Source: Nilaparvata lugens
Lineage: Eukaryota > Arthropoda > Insecta > Hemiptera > Delphacidae
Assembly: GCF_014356525.2 (NCBI RefSeq)
Contig: NC_052508.1
Span: forward strand, 64,289,417 to 64,353,416
Direction: 5' to 3'
DNA: 64,000 nucleotides
Notes under the pieces: generated by a model
Told to the model about the DNA's origin: nothing
Seen by the model: only the letters and a program-made list of their open reading frames with translations
The model's database searches: none
Program-made: the position numbers and the translations under genes
Shown: in pieces, positions 44,565 to 55,403 of the stretch
How positions within the stretch are numbered: the stretch's first letter is position 1
Layout of the letters: each line of letters starts with the position of its first letter

Positions 44565-46865
44565 CTGGCAAGTCTCCAGGCATGGATGGATTTAGTGGTA
44601 GGTTATTAAAAATAGTGTCTACATCAATTATTCCCGTTCTTTGTGACATTTTCAATAGTAGTATTTCTTGTGGAGTATTCCCTGATGCCTTGAAAATAGC
44701 CAAAGTTGTGCCTATCTATAAAAAAGGTTCAAAAACTGATATTGCCAATTACAGGCCAGTATCTTTGCTTTCAGTTTTTTCTAAAATACTAGAGAAACTA
44801 GTAAAGAAGAGAATTGTAGATTTTTTCAATGTTAACAAATTCTTCTACAGTGGCCAATTCGGCTTTCAACAGGGTTTGAGTACTGAAATTGCGCTGAATC
44901 ACTTTATGACAAATATTTATAATAGTTTGAATACTCGTGGTAAGATGAAAGTTTCAGGGCTCTTCCTTGATATTAAAAAAGCTTTTGACACTGTTGATCA
45001 TGATATATTGATAAATAAGTTGTTCATGTCTGGGGTTCGTGGAATCCCCTTAAAGTGGTTTAAATCTTATTTAGAGAATAGGAGCCAATGTGTTAGTATA
45101 AATGGTATTAATAGTGAATTGGTTGTAAACAGCAATTGTGGAGTCCCTCAGGGTTCAGTCCTGGGGCCTCTCTTATTTTTAGTATATATAAATGACTTAT
45201 TCTCATTGAATTTTCATGGATCTGTAACATCATTTGCTGACGATACTGCACTGGCCTATTCAGCTAATAGTATAAATGAATTACAAATGATGTTACAGTC
45301 AGACTTGAGCAATTTGAGACTCTGGTTTGATGGGAACAAAATAGTGTTAAATGCTTCTAAAACTAACTTCATTAATTTCTCCCTATCAACGGTTTTTGAA
45401 TTCTCAGTCCCTTTAAAGTATCACGAGATAGATTGTCAAGCAGAGTCATGTAAATGTAATAGTATTTATCAAGCTAATTCCTTGAAGTATCTTGGTATGA
45501 CTTTGGATGACAGATTAATTTGGACAAATCACATAACAAATTTGAAATGTAGACTTCTTTTTTTAATTAGGAAATTTTATAATCTTCAACAATTCTTACC
45601 TAGATATATTCTCCGTCAATTGTATTTTGCATTTTTTCACTCAAAACTAGATTATGGATTATCTTGCTGGATGTCAACATATGCTTGTCACTATAATCCA
45701 GTTGTAATTCTACAGAAAGCCATAATACGCATCATTTGTGGTGTTAAAAGAAGGATTCACTCGTTCCCTTATTTCAAAATTTTGCAAGTTCTGCCCTTGA
45801 GAAGCATGTATGTGTTCAAGGTGCTGTCGTTGTTCTTTAAAATGAGTGGGAACCGAAATATGGGGATTGCGCCTGAAACTCATCCAATGGGTGAAGTGGT
45901 AACACGGCAAAGAACAAGAGAGTTGCTAGCAACACCAAGGCCTTATTGTACCAGGTATAAAAAGAGTTTTGTATTTTTAGGATGCAAATATTACAACTTG
46001 CTCCCTACTGACATAAGGAGAATCAATTCTTTGACACAATTCAAAGTGAAAGTAAAGAAATGGCTTTTGAGTTTGTCATTTGAAGATTTAATGATGTTTA
46101 TAGAACTATAATACTTTTATTTTTTACCTTTATTAATTTATTTTTTATTTGTTGTACTCATTGATGAGTTCTACGACTTTGTCTATAATTAAACACCATC
46201 TCAGTGGTGTTGATGAACTTAAATATTTTTGTGTACTCATCAATTAGGGTTTTTTTTATATATACAACCTTGTCTTTAATTTGATATTATTATTATTGCA
46301 ATTTTTTCACAATTTTGTCTGTACTGTGATACTGTTGTTTTAATGTCTTACTTCTAAGTGAGGAATTTATTTTTCCTTGTTGACAGTCTGTGTGTTATTT
46401 TTAAAGCTAGTGTTTATCATTTTTTGCTTTTCTCTTCATAATGTCATCTATACTTGAGCAATCTAAGCCTTGTTTTATTACCATGGAATGAATAGTTTAA
46501 TCAAGAATTAGTTGTTGGTTGTGACTATTTATTATTGAATTGTATGGTAAAGCTCAAATTGATTCCCATATGCATGTGTGAGAGTGTGTGTGTCTGCGTG
46601 TGTGAAAGTACATTTTGATAAAAATTAGCAGTGTTGTCAGCTCCTACTAACGGGCAAAAGACTTTGTTCTTTTTTGTTAGTAGTAATTTTATTTTGCTCT
46701 GTGAAAATCATGTTTGTTTTTTTCCTTTTCTCTTATTATACGGTATATATTTTTTAGTTTTAAATTACAGTATGTTATTATACTCAAGAGAAGGAACTTG
46801 TACTATAATTTGTTTTGATGCAAAATAAAAAAATATTTGATTTGATTTGATTTGAATTCATTCAT
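44565..46865 (+). mobile_element. LINE-4, 5'-truncated, with TTTGA-repeat tail
   Basis: Starts inside the reverse transcriptase, keeps the rest of that ORF and a 3' region of about 700 bp, and ends AAATAAAAAAATATTTGATT with four TTTGA repeats (about 46,817-46,857) instead of a pure A tail. Inserted antisense to host gene 2. An ATTC/ACAC microsatellite follows the tail. Confidence 0.83.
44582..46111 (+). CDS. LINE-4 reverse transcriptase, N-terminally truncated
   Basis: 509 uninterrupted codons; similarity begins slightly before the ATG (PGKSPGMDGFSG). Motifs: NYRPVSLLSVFSKILEK near residue 57, FLDIKKAFDTVDHDIL near 128, GVPQGSVLGPLLFLVYINDL near 186, the catalytic SFADDTALAY near 219, then the thumb (LGMTLDDRLIWTNHI) and a C-terminus ending LMMFIEL. 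There is no endonuclease domain, so it cannot move by itself. The ORF is intact to its natural stop, so the copy is fairly young. By motif style it is close to the Jockey/CR1 group. Confidence 0.9.
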   Translation: MDGFSGRLLKIVSTSIIPVLCDIFNSSISCGVFPDALKIAKVVPIYKKGSKTDIANYRPVSLLSVFSKILEKLVKKRIVDFFNVNKFFYSGQFGFQQGLSTEIALNHFMTNIYNSLNTRGKMKVSGLFLDIKKAFDTVDHDILINKLFMSGVRGIPLKWFKSYLENRSQCVSINGINSELVVNSNCGVPQGSVLGPLLFLVYINDLFSLNFHGSVTSFADDTALAYSANSINELQMMLQSDLSNLRLWFDGNKIVLNASKTNFINFSLSTVFEFSVPLKYHEIDCQAESCKCNSIYQANSLKYLGMTLDDRLIWTNHITNLKCRLLFLIRKFYNLQQFLPRYILRQLYFAFFHSKLDYGLSCWMSTYACHYNPVVILQKAIIRIICGVKRRIHSFPYFKILQVLPLRSMYVFKVLSLFFKMSGNRNMGIAPETHPMGEVVTRQRTRELLATPRPYCTRYKKSFVFLGCKYYNLLPTDIRRINSLTQFKVKVKKWLLSLSFEDLMMFIEL

Positions 46866-47177
46866 TCATTCACACACACGAAATACAATATAAAAATACA
46901 AAATATAACAACAATCATAATCACAAGAACTGTGGTAGGGGGAGGATTGAAATGTTTTCTAATTATTGTTATCCGCATGTACTAGGAAAACCTTCAATCC
47001 TTGAGAGCGAGAAAGTTTAAATGAGAAACTTGTTTCATTGAATTAAGAGCTAGATGATTCGAGTTTTAAAATGATGAGATGAACGATTATTTCAATGTAA
47101 TGAGTAATATGTAGGTAATAATATGGTTAACATGTAGAAGATACGGTACTGTATTTTTATAAGTGGATTAGGCTATT

Positions 47178-47224
47178 CCATTGAGAAACAATAGTGTAAT
47201 ATTTATGCTATTGTTTCTCTATGA
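47178..47224. repeat. Minimal palindrome of the 3945 MITE termini
   Basis: CCATTGAGAAACAATAG followed after a 13-bp spacer by CTATTGTTTCTCTATG: just the two ends of the 277-bp MITE at 3945, with the interior gone. Could be an internally deleted copy. Confidence 0.7.
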
Positions 47225-47767
47225 TAATTCTTTGTAAGTTTAACATAAGTACTATGCATTGAGATTAATAATATAAAACAGCAAACATAATAGAGTAAGA
47301 TTATAATCTATTGAGATGATTATTAATTAACATAGATGATGATATTGTTATATTGATGAACAGAAAATATTGAATTTCAATTAGACGACAGTGACAGGTT
47401 AAATGTGTAACATATAGGATAAAATATATAAAATAGATGGATAAATGAAATGAATGGAAGGAAAAGCATTTGTTTTTTTGTCATGCAATGATCTAGGGTT
47501 AGACAGACAGTGATTCTCTATGAGATATTTCTTCATAGACAAGATAAGAATCCCGCTCGGCTGTCAAAGTTTCAATGCATCTATAGAAGTTTAATCTATA
47601 GGGTTGGATAGCTTATTTCATTCACGGAAAAAGCTAGTAGGATGAGAAGGAGAAGAAGATGGAGGAACAGGATAAGGAGGAGGAAGAGAACAAAGAGAAG
47701 GAGGAGGAAGAGGAGGAGGTGGTGGTTAAAATGTGCAATCTGTGTAGTATTATATGACTCAACTTAC

Positions 47768-47954
47768 CTTCATCAGTAACTTTGACAGAATCCAAACAAG
47801 CTTCAATTATATTCAAGGCTAAGGTGGCCTTTTTCTGGGGGTTGTCTACAAGGAATACTTTTGGCAGAAATTTAGGCAAAATTGCCAGTGCACCTCGGGC
47901 AAGTAAAATCTTGCTTTTAATAGCCACTTTTTTTTGCTTGCCATTTTCATTAAC
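47768..47954 (-). CDS. Host gene 2, exon with hydrophobic helical core
   Basis: 187 nt. The acceptor is GGAACAG and the donor GAAG|GTAAGT. It begins in phase 0 and leaves one base. The peptide begins VNENGKQKKVAIKSKILLAR, continues ALAILPKFLPKVFLVDNPQK and ends LNIIEACLDSVKVTDE. The alternating hydrophobic and charged pattern suggests packed helices (ARM/HEAT-like is one guess). It is the largest and best-looking exon of this gene. I do not recognise the family. The ORF extension past the donor is intronic and low-complexity. Confidence 0.8.
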
Positions 47955-48062
47955 CTGTTCCATCAGAAATAAATACTACAAAAGATTTGAATTGAATTGA
48001 AAAAAAATTGATACAGTTTTTCCAAAAGGCAGTTTTTCGTGCAATCGTGCTGTGCTAGAGCT

Positions 48063-48258
48063 TTTCCATTTTTTTTTTTTAATTGCAGATGATACCCATA
48101 TGAGCTTTTTGCTTGTGTATGGGCAATGGAAATTGAGGGAGTGATTTAATGAGATGATCCAGCATCCATGCCTAAAGGCGGGATCCGAACCCGCAACCAA
48201 TAACTGAATAAACAGGTACAACCCTTTTTAGTCTTATAGTCATCTTGGCTACTGCCGA
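48063..48258 (-). mobile_element. tRNA-derived SINE
   Basis: Minus sense: an A-box-like TAGCCAAGATG near the 5' end (about 48,250), a B-box-like GGTTCGGATCC (about 48,191-48,181) preceded by TTGCGG as in a tRNA T-arm, a unique body (CAAGCAAAAAGCTCATATGG) and a 12-base A tail (plus-strand T run at 48,069-48,080). The size of about 190 bp fits a SINE. It is not a tRNA gene, since no cloverleaf or mature 3' acceptor end is seen. Confidence 0.7.
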
Positions 48259-48259
48259 A

Positions 48260-50445
48260 TTTTAGATCAAAAAATGATCTCAGGAGATAGGATATATTTC
48301 TATTAAAGATATTAGGATATTATTCTTTACAAAATAATCAGTCAGTTCATCAAATTTAAACAACTCTTGGCATATCTTGAATTTCATTTGCTTTGAGCAG
48401 GACATCACTATTGAATATTGTAATATTACATTTTTTCTCAATAAAAATTGAATCTTCGACATTCAAAATATTAATAAAACTTGATAGTAAATATTGGTGT
48501 AATCGATATGCAGACTTAACATTTTACCAGGAATTTATCAGATACACTAGTGTTGAATAACCTACAGTAATAATAAGGTTCTATTTCTGAGATGACAAAT
48601 AATTCTAAACAACATAAAGGTTAAATAATTTCAAAACAGTTTTAAAATAGAGTTTTATTGAAAATAATAAATATAATTTGTAAAATTGTATTTCTTATTA
48701 GTGAGTTTGGCAGTTGATGATGTGTTTAGGCGTTCACCCAAAAGCTTCAGGTGTTTCTCTGAAGATGGGTAGGGTTTAGAATTGAAATTTTTCCATATAA
48801 GTGAAGTTTAAAATGTTTTAATTGAGATCTGAATAGTTTTATTATGTTCTCAATTTGTGTTGAATGTTTTGTGTAATTTTGTAAGCCTCTAGCCAAATAA
48901 ATGAGTTCAATATGAAGAGATAAGTATTTTAGCTTGTAAGAATTTTCTGTTGAAGTATCAAATGGTTCTCTTCAGTAATTTTTGAGTTGTAAATTGCCAG
49001 GTTTTATGAAAATTAAAATTTGATTTGCTCTGAACTAGATTTCTTATTCATAGACATTAAATCCATTCATTATTTTTTATCAAGATGTTAGTAAAATTGG
49101 AACCGATGACTTTCCTTGGGTGATAGGTGAAAAACTATCAAACCTATTGGATAAAATTGGTAGCATGCCAATATTGAAGCACATAGGCCTATGCTTCTTG
49201 CCTCTATCGATTATTTAATTGGTAAATTACTGATAATTTTAAATTTAACAGTGGTTCCCAGAGGGGGAGCAGAGACACAGATACTGTTTAAGTATTCATT
49301 GATTTTTTTATGGTGGCGGAAGGCTCAAAAACAATTTTTTGGGGATAAAAACTAATGAATATTATGTTATCTCTACAAAAAAAAAAAAATCATCAGTAGC
49401 CTAATATCTGCAATAGGTTACCTGGTATTGTAGAAATATCATATTATAACAATATATGATTTCCAATATAGTGTACATTCTATTTTTACATGTTGTATCA
49501 CCAATTTTCAAAGTAATCTATAAAATTATTTAATGATTTCAAGTAATACTGTATATATTTAATAATCACAAAATCCACCCCCCCTCCACCCACCAAAAAC
49601 CCAATATGAGCATTCTCAAAGTAATAAGTCTCAAACTAGGTTTCGGAAATTGATTTATGATAATGAATTATTTCAATTATTATCTATTTACAGTCTTGCA
49701 TGATTGTTTTTGAATGTAGTTCATTGCTGAACTGCTATAGGGGCTCACTTGAACTGTCAGTGATTGTTTATCAGAAAGCATTAGTCATATCCATGAGGAA
49801 TGCTGTCAGTTGAGAAGCCTCGCATCTCAATTTATTACAAAAGTGATTTTTATAAAAATAACGCATTAATCCAATGTACCTAGAATACTAGAATGTACCT
49901 AATATTCTAGGTACATTGGCATCAATCAAATAAAAACCAGAATCTAGTGACTAGCACCTAGTCATTAATTATTATTATTGCTACCTATACAAATAAGATT
50001 ATACAGTCAACTCGAACCCAAGCATTTGCTTGAAAATATTACCTATAGTAATAGAACTATTAAGACAGCAATTGCTTGCTTTTATTTTATTGACCTAACA
50101 TCTATCTGGTTTATGAATGAATAATAAGGCAAGATTAGGTGAATTTAATAGATTTGTTAGACTTACAAGACTTGTTCCATAATAAATGCAGAAAAGAAAA
50201 CACTGAAAAATAAAACTTCAATTACAAATATCAATAAAAATAGTATGGTATAAAATTTTGTAACAGATATAAAAGAAAAACTCATCTATATAGAGAATTT
50301 CCTAAGTTGTGTAATATAGTATGAGAGACAAAAATAACACATGACATTTTTCTTTATTATTTGTGAATAGAAAGGTGATGACTCAGATCTGCTTCTCATT
50401 GTTTGAGTTGTTGAAAAAAACCAGTTTACTTACATATAGCCTATA
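48260..50445. other. Intronic AT-rich DNA, no gene recognised
   Basis: No ORF or element boundary could be supported. A small inverted repeat (TACCTAATATTCTAGGTA region, about 49,890-49,915) is the only structure noted. Confidence 0.4.
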
Positions 50446-50560
50446 AGATAGTAAACTCAGCTGTTACATCAGCTTCACTATCCCTATCATTATAATTTGT
50501 TGATTTTACAAAAATAAACAGTTCAGTTTTAAAACCAAAACGAACCACATATTACTTAAC
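50446..50560 (+). repeat. Gypsy 5' LTR (about 115 bp)
   Basis: Starts AGATAGTAAACTCAGCTG and ends ATTACTTAAC. It is very short for an LTR but is repeated at the other end with only a few differences. Contains AATAAA (50,513-50,518), a likely polyadenylation signal. The true start may be at AGTAAAC (50,450 or so). Confidence 0.8.
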
Positions 50561-50574
50561 TGGTGCCGAAACCC
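50561..50574 (+). promoter_or_regulatory. Primer-binding site matching tRNA-Phe
   Basis: TGGTGCCGAAACCC begins at the first base after the LTR. It is complementary to the 3' end of eukaryotic tRNA-Phe (GGGTTTCGGCACCA), which would prime minus-strand synthesis. The tRNA match is from knowledge of the tRNA-Phe acceptor stem. Confidence 0.75.
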
Positions 50575-50681
50575 TATTTGTTAAATTTGTTTGTTTTTGT
50601 TTAAATTTATTTCTTTTTGTTCAACTTTGTTTCTATTTGTTTAAATTTGTTTGGTTTTTGGCTTTGTTACTTCTTTTTACC

Positions 50682-51468
50682 ATGGCTGATGATGAACCTC
50701 TTTTATAATTAGCCTTTATGAATGTGCGATGTTTGATGGACATGGTCAATTCAATTCATCAATTCACAGGTGAGGTGAAAGAACTTTCTTTGTTCCTGGA
50801 ACGGATGGATTCTGTACATTCACAAATAATACAAAATAATTTTGATGATTTGACAACGAATAATTTACACTCTTACTTTCTTTCGAGAATCGATACCTCA
50901 GTGTTGATAGAAATAGGAGTTTCATTCACGTCGACTTGGGAAGATGTAAAAAAGGCGTTGAAAGAGCAGTATGCTGGTGCTCGGACTCCAGTAGCAGCGA
51001 GTATGTTGAAACTGTTACAATTAAGTCCGGATTCAGGAGAATCAATTTTTGATTTCACCAAACGTATGGCACAATCAAATCAAAAGACTCAAATCAAAGG
51101 TTTTAGACTCTTGTTTGAACAATGATGAAGGAATTTTGAGGAACAGAGTCTATGATGAATTAGCAATGGAAGCCTTGACAAACAATCTTTCAACACAATT
51201 GCAAACTGCAATAAAGATTACAAAGCCGAAAAGTTTTGAAGAAGCAGTGGCTTTGATCAGAGATAAAACGACAGACAGAGAGGAAGTACAGCCATCAATT
51301 CCCAGAATTACTTTTCGTAATCAACGGTCTGATGGCATGCAAATGAGACACAGGCCTACAGAAAAGCTTTTTTTAAGTAAGAAAGAAAAATTCATAGACA
51401 AACCTAAATGCTGGGAGTGCAGTGAAGAAGGACATTTTGCTAGAAACTGTCCATATATTTATCGGTGA
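50682..51468 (+). pseudogene. Gypsy gag (frameshifted, early stop)
   Basis: The probable start ATG at 50,682 (context ACCATGG) is followed by an in-frame TAA at codon 9. The frame reopens at 50,718 with MNVRCLMDMVNSIHQFTGEV, then a capsid-like helical region to about 51,095, where a frameshift moves it into a second frame (RVYDELAMEALTNN, FEEAVALIRDK). It ends in one CCHC knuckle, CWECSEEGHFARNC (about 51,409-51,450). Gag would package the element RNA. Confidence 0.82.
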
Positions 51469-51739
51469 AAACATGAAAAAATGACTCATCATGGAAAAAA
51501 TGTTGGACCCAGAAGGATGAATGTAAACACTGTGTGAAGAGTAGAACACAGACCAATACAACTTTCTGACCCCGAATTGGAAGGAGAACATTCCTCTCAC
51601 TCAAATCATTCATCTCAAAGTGGAAATAGTAGTACATACGAGCCAAAGAAAGGCCAAAGGAAATACGTACATAAGAAGCCAAAGAAAAATGAGAAACAAG
51701 AATGAGGATCTGGTTCAAGGAATATAGGCAGCAAGAATA

Positions 51740-52423
51740 CATGAAGAGTGTGCTTGAAGGGTGAGTTGCCTATATTTTTTGTAAAGGACTGGGATGTTAA
51801 TTGCTTGTTGAGCACAGGATCAGATAGTACATTGATATCTGAAAGAGCATTGAGAAAAATAGACAGTAGCTTAATAATTGAGAGATGCTCCTGTCAAATG
51901 TTTACATTGACTGGAAATAGGGCTCTGAAAGGAGAAGTAGATATAGATCTATTTGGATTAGTAGGGATACATGGAATTATGAGAGCTAGTGCATGTGGCA
52001 GAAATTAATAATAAAAAGTATGACATGATAATTGGATGTAATGTGATGAAAGAAGTTAAGGAAGCTCCTAGAATTTACAAGGACCAATGGATTATTAAAT
52101 TAAGGAATAAGATTTATAAAGCAAGAAGTTCAATTTCAACAAGCAATCGTATTTATATGGGTTTCATTACTAGACAGGATAATACAGATGAAATGCAGTT
52201 GACCAAGGAAAGAGCACAGCTAGCATCCTACATACTAGACAAGTACAACGACACTGTTTATAAAGAGGGACAAATCTTAACTACTACTGGAAGAGTTCAT
52301 CATTCAATTCAACTAAAATCATCAAAACCTATATTTGTAAGGTCTAGAAGATATCTGCATTCAATGAAAAAAATGATCAAAGAACATATTGGAGACATGC
52401 TCAAACAGAGTACCTATTATTAG
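51740..52423 (+). pseudogene. Gypsy protease and linker region
   Basis: An aspartic protease remnant: VNCLLSTGSDSTLISERAL, where the catalytic LLDTGS has become LLSTGS (Asp to Ser), then KYDMIIGCNVMKE in another frame (the ILG(A/C)DxL-like end of retropepsins). The linker continues into the RT start (TGRVHHSIQL, RSRRYLHSM). Frames change near 52,000 and 52,400. Confidence 0.75.
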
Positions 52424-52993
52424 AAAGTCAATATCTCCATTTTGTAGTCCATTATGGGTTGTTCCTAAAAAGACTGCCCCGGGAGAACCACCAAAGTACA
52501 GAGTTGTTGTAGATTTTAGACAACTGAATGATCAGACTGAGTCAGAAAAGTATCCCCTTCCACGTTTGGAAGATATGTTGACAGGATGAGGGGAGCGCAG
52601 GTTTTCAGCACTTTGGACCTAAAATCTGGTTACCATCAGATCAAAATGAACCCAAATGATAATGAGATAACAGCATCCAGTTTTGAAAGAGGAAATTACG
52701 AGTTCACAAGAATGCCATTTGGTTTAAAAAATGCTGCATCTACTTTTCAAAGACTTATGGATGAATTCTTGGAAAACATAGATGAGCAAGCAATCCAAAT
52801 TTACATGAATGATATTGTGGTATTCAGTAACAACCTTCATGATCATAAACAACATCTTATGCAACTGTTTGAAAGAATGAGGGAATTTGGACTTAAGGTC
52901 TCAAGAGAAAAAACTAACTTATGTCAACCAGAAGTGAAGTTTATGGGACGTGTAATTTCAGCTAGTGGAATTCGTCCGGATAATAATAACTAG
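52389..52993 (+). pseudogene. Gypsy reverse transcriptase
   Basis: Two frames meeting at about 52,588. First: ISPFCSPLWVVPKKTAPGEP, YRVVVDFRQLNDQT, YPLPRLEDML. Then: FSTLDLKSGYHQIKMN, FTRMPFGLKNAASTFQRLMD and IYMNDIVVFSNN, where the usual YxDD catalytic pair reads YMND (first Asp lost). PEVKFMGRVISASGIRPD closes the domain, followed by a stop at 52,992. Clearly Ty3/gypsy type. Confidence 0.88.
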
Positions 52994-53040
52994 AAATTCC
53001 TATTCCCAAGAATATCAAGGAGATTAAAACATTTTTAGGA

Positions 53041-53616
53041 ATGGTAGGCTACTACCGAAAATTCATTAATAATTTTGCACAGATGACAGAGCCACTGACA
53101 AATTTATTAAGGAAGGGAGTGCGGTTCAATATGTCATCTGATGTTATACAAGCAGTAGAAAAATGTAAGAGAGCAATTTGCTGTACACCGGTTTTCCAGT
53201 TTCCAATCCTTCAGCAACCCTTGACGTTAACAACCGATGCTAGTGGGGAAGCAATAGGGGGAGTTTTGGCTCAGGATGAGAAACCTGTTGCATTTGCAAG
53301 TAGAAAACTCTCACCCACAGAGAGACGTTATAGCACCATTGAAAGAGAGCTTTTAGCAGTTGTATGGTGTACAGACAACTTGAGGCCATACCTCTACAGC
53401 AACGAATTTGAGCTAAGAACCGATCATATGCCATTATTATTATGGGTCAGCAAATTGAAGGAAACCTCTGCATGGATCACAAAATGGAAAGAAAAATCAG
53501 CTGTCTACAATTTTAAAATCAGACACATAAAAGGAACCGACAATTCTGTTGCAGATTGCCTATCAGGAAATATTGATCCATTCTCTGTCAATTTAATGGA
53601 AGAGAGCAATGAATAG
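53041..53616 (+). pseudogene. Gypsy connection and RNase H domain
   Basis: MVGYYRKFINNFAQMTEPL (post-RT connection), then LTTDASGEAIGGVLAQ, VAFASRKLSPTERRYSTIER, ELLAVVWC and LRTDHMPLLLW: the RNase H core with its Asp, Glu and Asp residues apparent. Ends IRHIKGTDNSVADCLSG. This 191-codon piece is internally open, but separated from the RT by a stop and frame change. Confidence 0.85.
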
Positions 53617-54890
53617 GTACTTGACAATTGAACCAAATGAGATTGAAGTAATAAGTGACATCATCAATGATAAAAGGAACCAAATAGTCCTGTTTAAAGA
53701 AACAAAATGGAATAATTGAGACTAACATGCATAGGTATGGGCCTATCAGAATTACAACTATTATTATCCCTCCTCAAATTTCAGATGGTGACTTTATGAA
53801 TACAATTCAAGAAATAACAGTCATGGGTAAAATCTATTATTTTATTTGGATGATCAACTATTAAAGAATAAGATTAAAAGACTCTATAAAAGTGAAGAAT
53901 GGGATAGGAGAATAAAATTCTTCATGTGTAATGAAAAGGTAGAAACAATAGAAGATAGGATACAACAAGACAATATAATCAAACAGTATCATGTTGGGAG
54001 AACTAATCATTGAGGAGTTAAAGAGACTGTTCAACAACTCAAACGACAGTATTATTGGCTCAATATGTTCAAAACTGTGAATAATGTTCTAAGTGCATGC
54101 GAAACTTGTGAAAAAGTTAAATATGATAGAGCCCCTTACAAGACACCTCTACAGTTAACACCTACACCTGAACGACCCTTCCATACAATGGAAGTCGATG
54201 TTTTCCATTACAACAAAGAAAAATATTTAACTTCAATTGATCGGTTCACTAAATTCGCCACCGCTTGGCCTCTTGAAAACAAGGCAGCTAAATGCCTAAT
54301 AGCGAATCTGATAAGACTTTTTGGGTTATACCAAAGTCCACAGGAGTTAATTATGGACCGAGGGAAAGAGTTTTGCAATAGTCAAGTGAAGGCAGCAATA
54401 CAAGAGTTTGGAATCGCAAGTCATTTTACAAAATCAGGACATCCAAGATCCCACAGCATGATTGAGAGATTACATAATACTTTAACAGAACACCTTCATC
54501 TCTAGAGGATGATAAATCAATAACTGGAAAAGAAGCTATGGCGTGGGCAATATTTGCTTACAACAATAGCATTCATTCAACAACAGGCTTTACGCCTCTG
54601 GAATTAATTCATCAGCATGAGATGCACAAACCAATTTGGGAAAAGATGTGTAAAGAGAAGAAGAATCGTACGGCATAATTTGGAAACCGAACAAGTGGAT
54701 GAAAAGATTAAAGTTGGTGATATAGTCTTCAAAAAGAACCATTATAAACGGACTAAAGCAGATCACCGTTTTATATGACCTTTTATTGTTCCGGGAACTT
54801 CTCTCAAGGAATCGATAGAAGCTTGGAAAATTGCAAGGAATGACAAAACGTTCTGAGATAGCACATGTTCATGAGATAAGAGGAGTCAAG
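53617..54890 (+). pseudogene. Gypsy integrase
   Basis: A spacer with several stops, then the zinc-binding HHCC region (YHVGRTNH... and CETCEKVKYD, about 53,985-54,120) and the catalytic core in the open piece 54,065-54,505: MEVDVFHYN (first Asp), IMDRGKEF (second Asp) and SMIERLHNTL (Glu). All three acidic residues remain. The frame breaks at 54,505 and a C-terminal tail (IKVGDIVFKKNH-like) runs to about 54,890. Confidence 0.82.
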
Positions 54891-54990
54891 AGGCGATCAC
54901 CAGATTGCCAAACGAACTAACATAGGCTTGTTTCCATTGTTATTTTGGTTTTTATGTTTGTTGCAGGGATAGTGATGACTGGGGAGGGGC

Positions 54991-55103
54991 AGATAGTAAA
55001 CCCAGCTGTTACATCAGCTTCACTATCCCTATCATTATAATTTGTTGATTTTACAAAAATAAACAGTTCAGTTTTAGAACCAAAACGAACCACATTACTT
55101 AAC
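54991..55103 (+). repeat. Gypsy 3' LTR (113 bp)
   Basis: AGATAGTAAACCCAGCTG through ATTACTTAAC, differing from the 5' copy by a C/T, an A/G and a 2-bp indel. Contains the same AATAAA. Preceded directly by the purine tract at about 54,979-54,990. Confidence 0.8.
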
Positions 55104-55344
55104 TTATATACATTCATGTGATTTTCAGTCCACCTCAGCTTCAGTGGGTGGCTATTGATGTAAATACAGTTTGGCTACTGTAGCTACTGTGTCTTGCTTA
55201 ACTCTCGCACGCGCATGTTTGTTTACATTTTCTTTTGCCTCCAAAACCGAGTATATATAGGTACTAGCTGCTCTGATAATGTTCTGATTTATAATTAAAT
55301 ACACTTAACTTCTATGTTATATTACAAAAAATAATTCAACCTAC

Positions 55345-55403
55345 CATGATACGATTGTTCTTTTCTAAAAGTCTTTGGTCCGTTAGAAACGCAAAAAATT
55401 CAT
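55345..55403 (-). CDS. Host gene 2, exon EFFAFLTDQRLLEKNNRIM
   Basis: 59 nt. The acceptor is TATCTTTCAG and the donor ATCATG|GTAGGT. Two bases complete a GAT codon with the preceding exon, and the exon ends in phase 0. The peptide DEFFAFLTDQRLLEKNNRIM looks like an amphipathic helix in a folded domain. Short, so dependent on the phase match with neighbours. Confidence 0.72.

Larger units (their letters stand above)
44242..47767. other. Host gene 2 intron with antisense LINE-4
   Basis: Contains LINE-4 (44,565-46,865, plus strand, opposite to the host gene) and the short palindrome at 47,178-47,224. The stretch beside the next exon (47,634-47,740) is purine-rich (GGAGGAAGAGG-type). Confidence 0.6.
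50446..55103 (+). mobile_element. Decayed Ty3/gypsy LTR retrotransposon
   Basis: Near-identical terminal repeats of about 113 bp (50,446-50,560 and 54,991-55,103) flank gag, protease, RT, RNase H and integrase in the Ty3/gypsy order. The primer site directly follows the left LTR and a GGGGAGGGGCAGA purine tract precedes the right LTR. Every domain carries frameshifts or stops. No target duplication could be agreed. There is no room for an envelope gene after the integrase. Confidence 0.88.
47955..55344. other. Host gene 2 intron with SINE and gypsy element
   Basis: Contains the SINE at 48,063-48,258, AT-rich DNA without genes (48,260-50,440), the gypsy element (50,446-55,103) and 240 bp of flank up to the donor GTAGGT at 55,344. 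Confidence 0.6.

Noticed and set aside
47634..47767. Extension of the host gene 2 exon into a Ser-rich tail
   Set aside because: A strong GTAAGT donor precedes it, the next exon joins in phase, and the tail is a purine-repeat intron sequence.
48181..48200. tRNA gene suggested by GGTTCGGATCC and T-arm-like bases
   Set aside because: No cloverleaf or acceptor stem; it continues into a body and A tail typical of a SINE.
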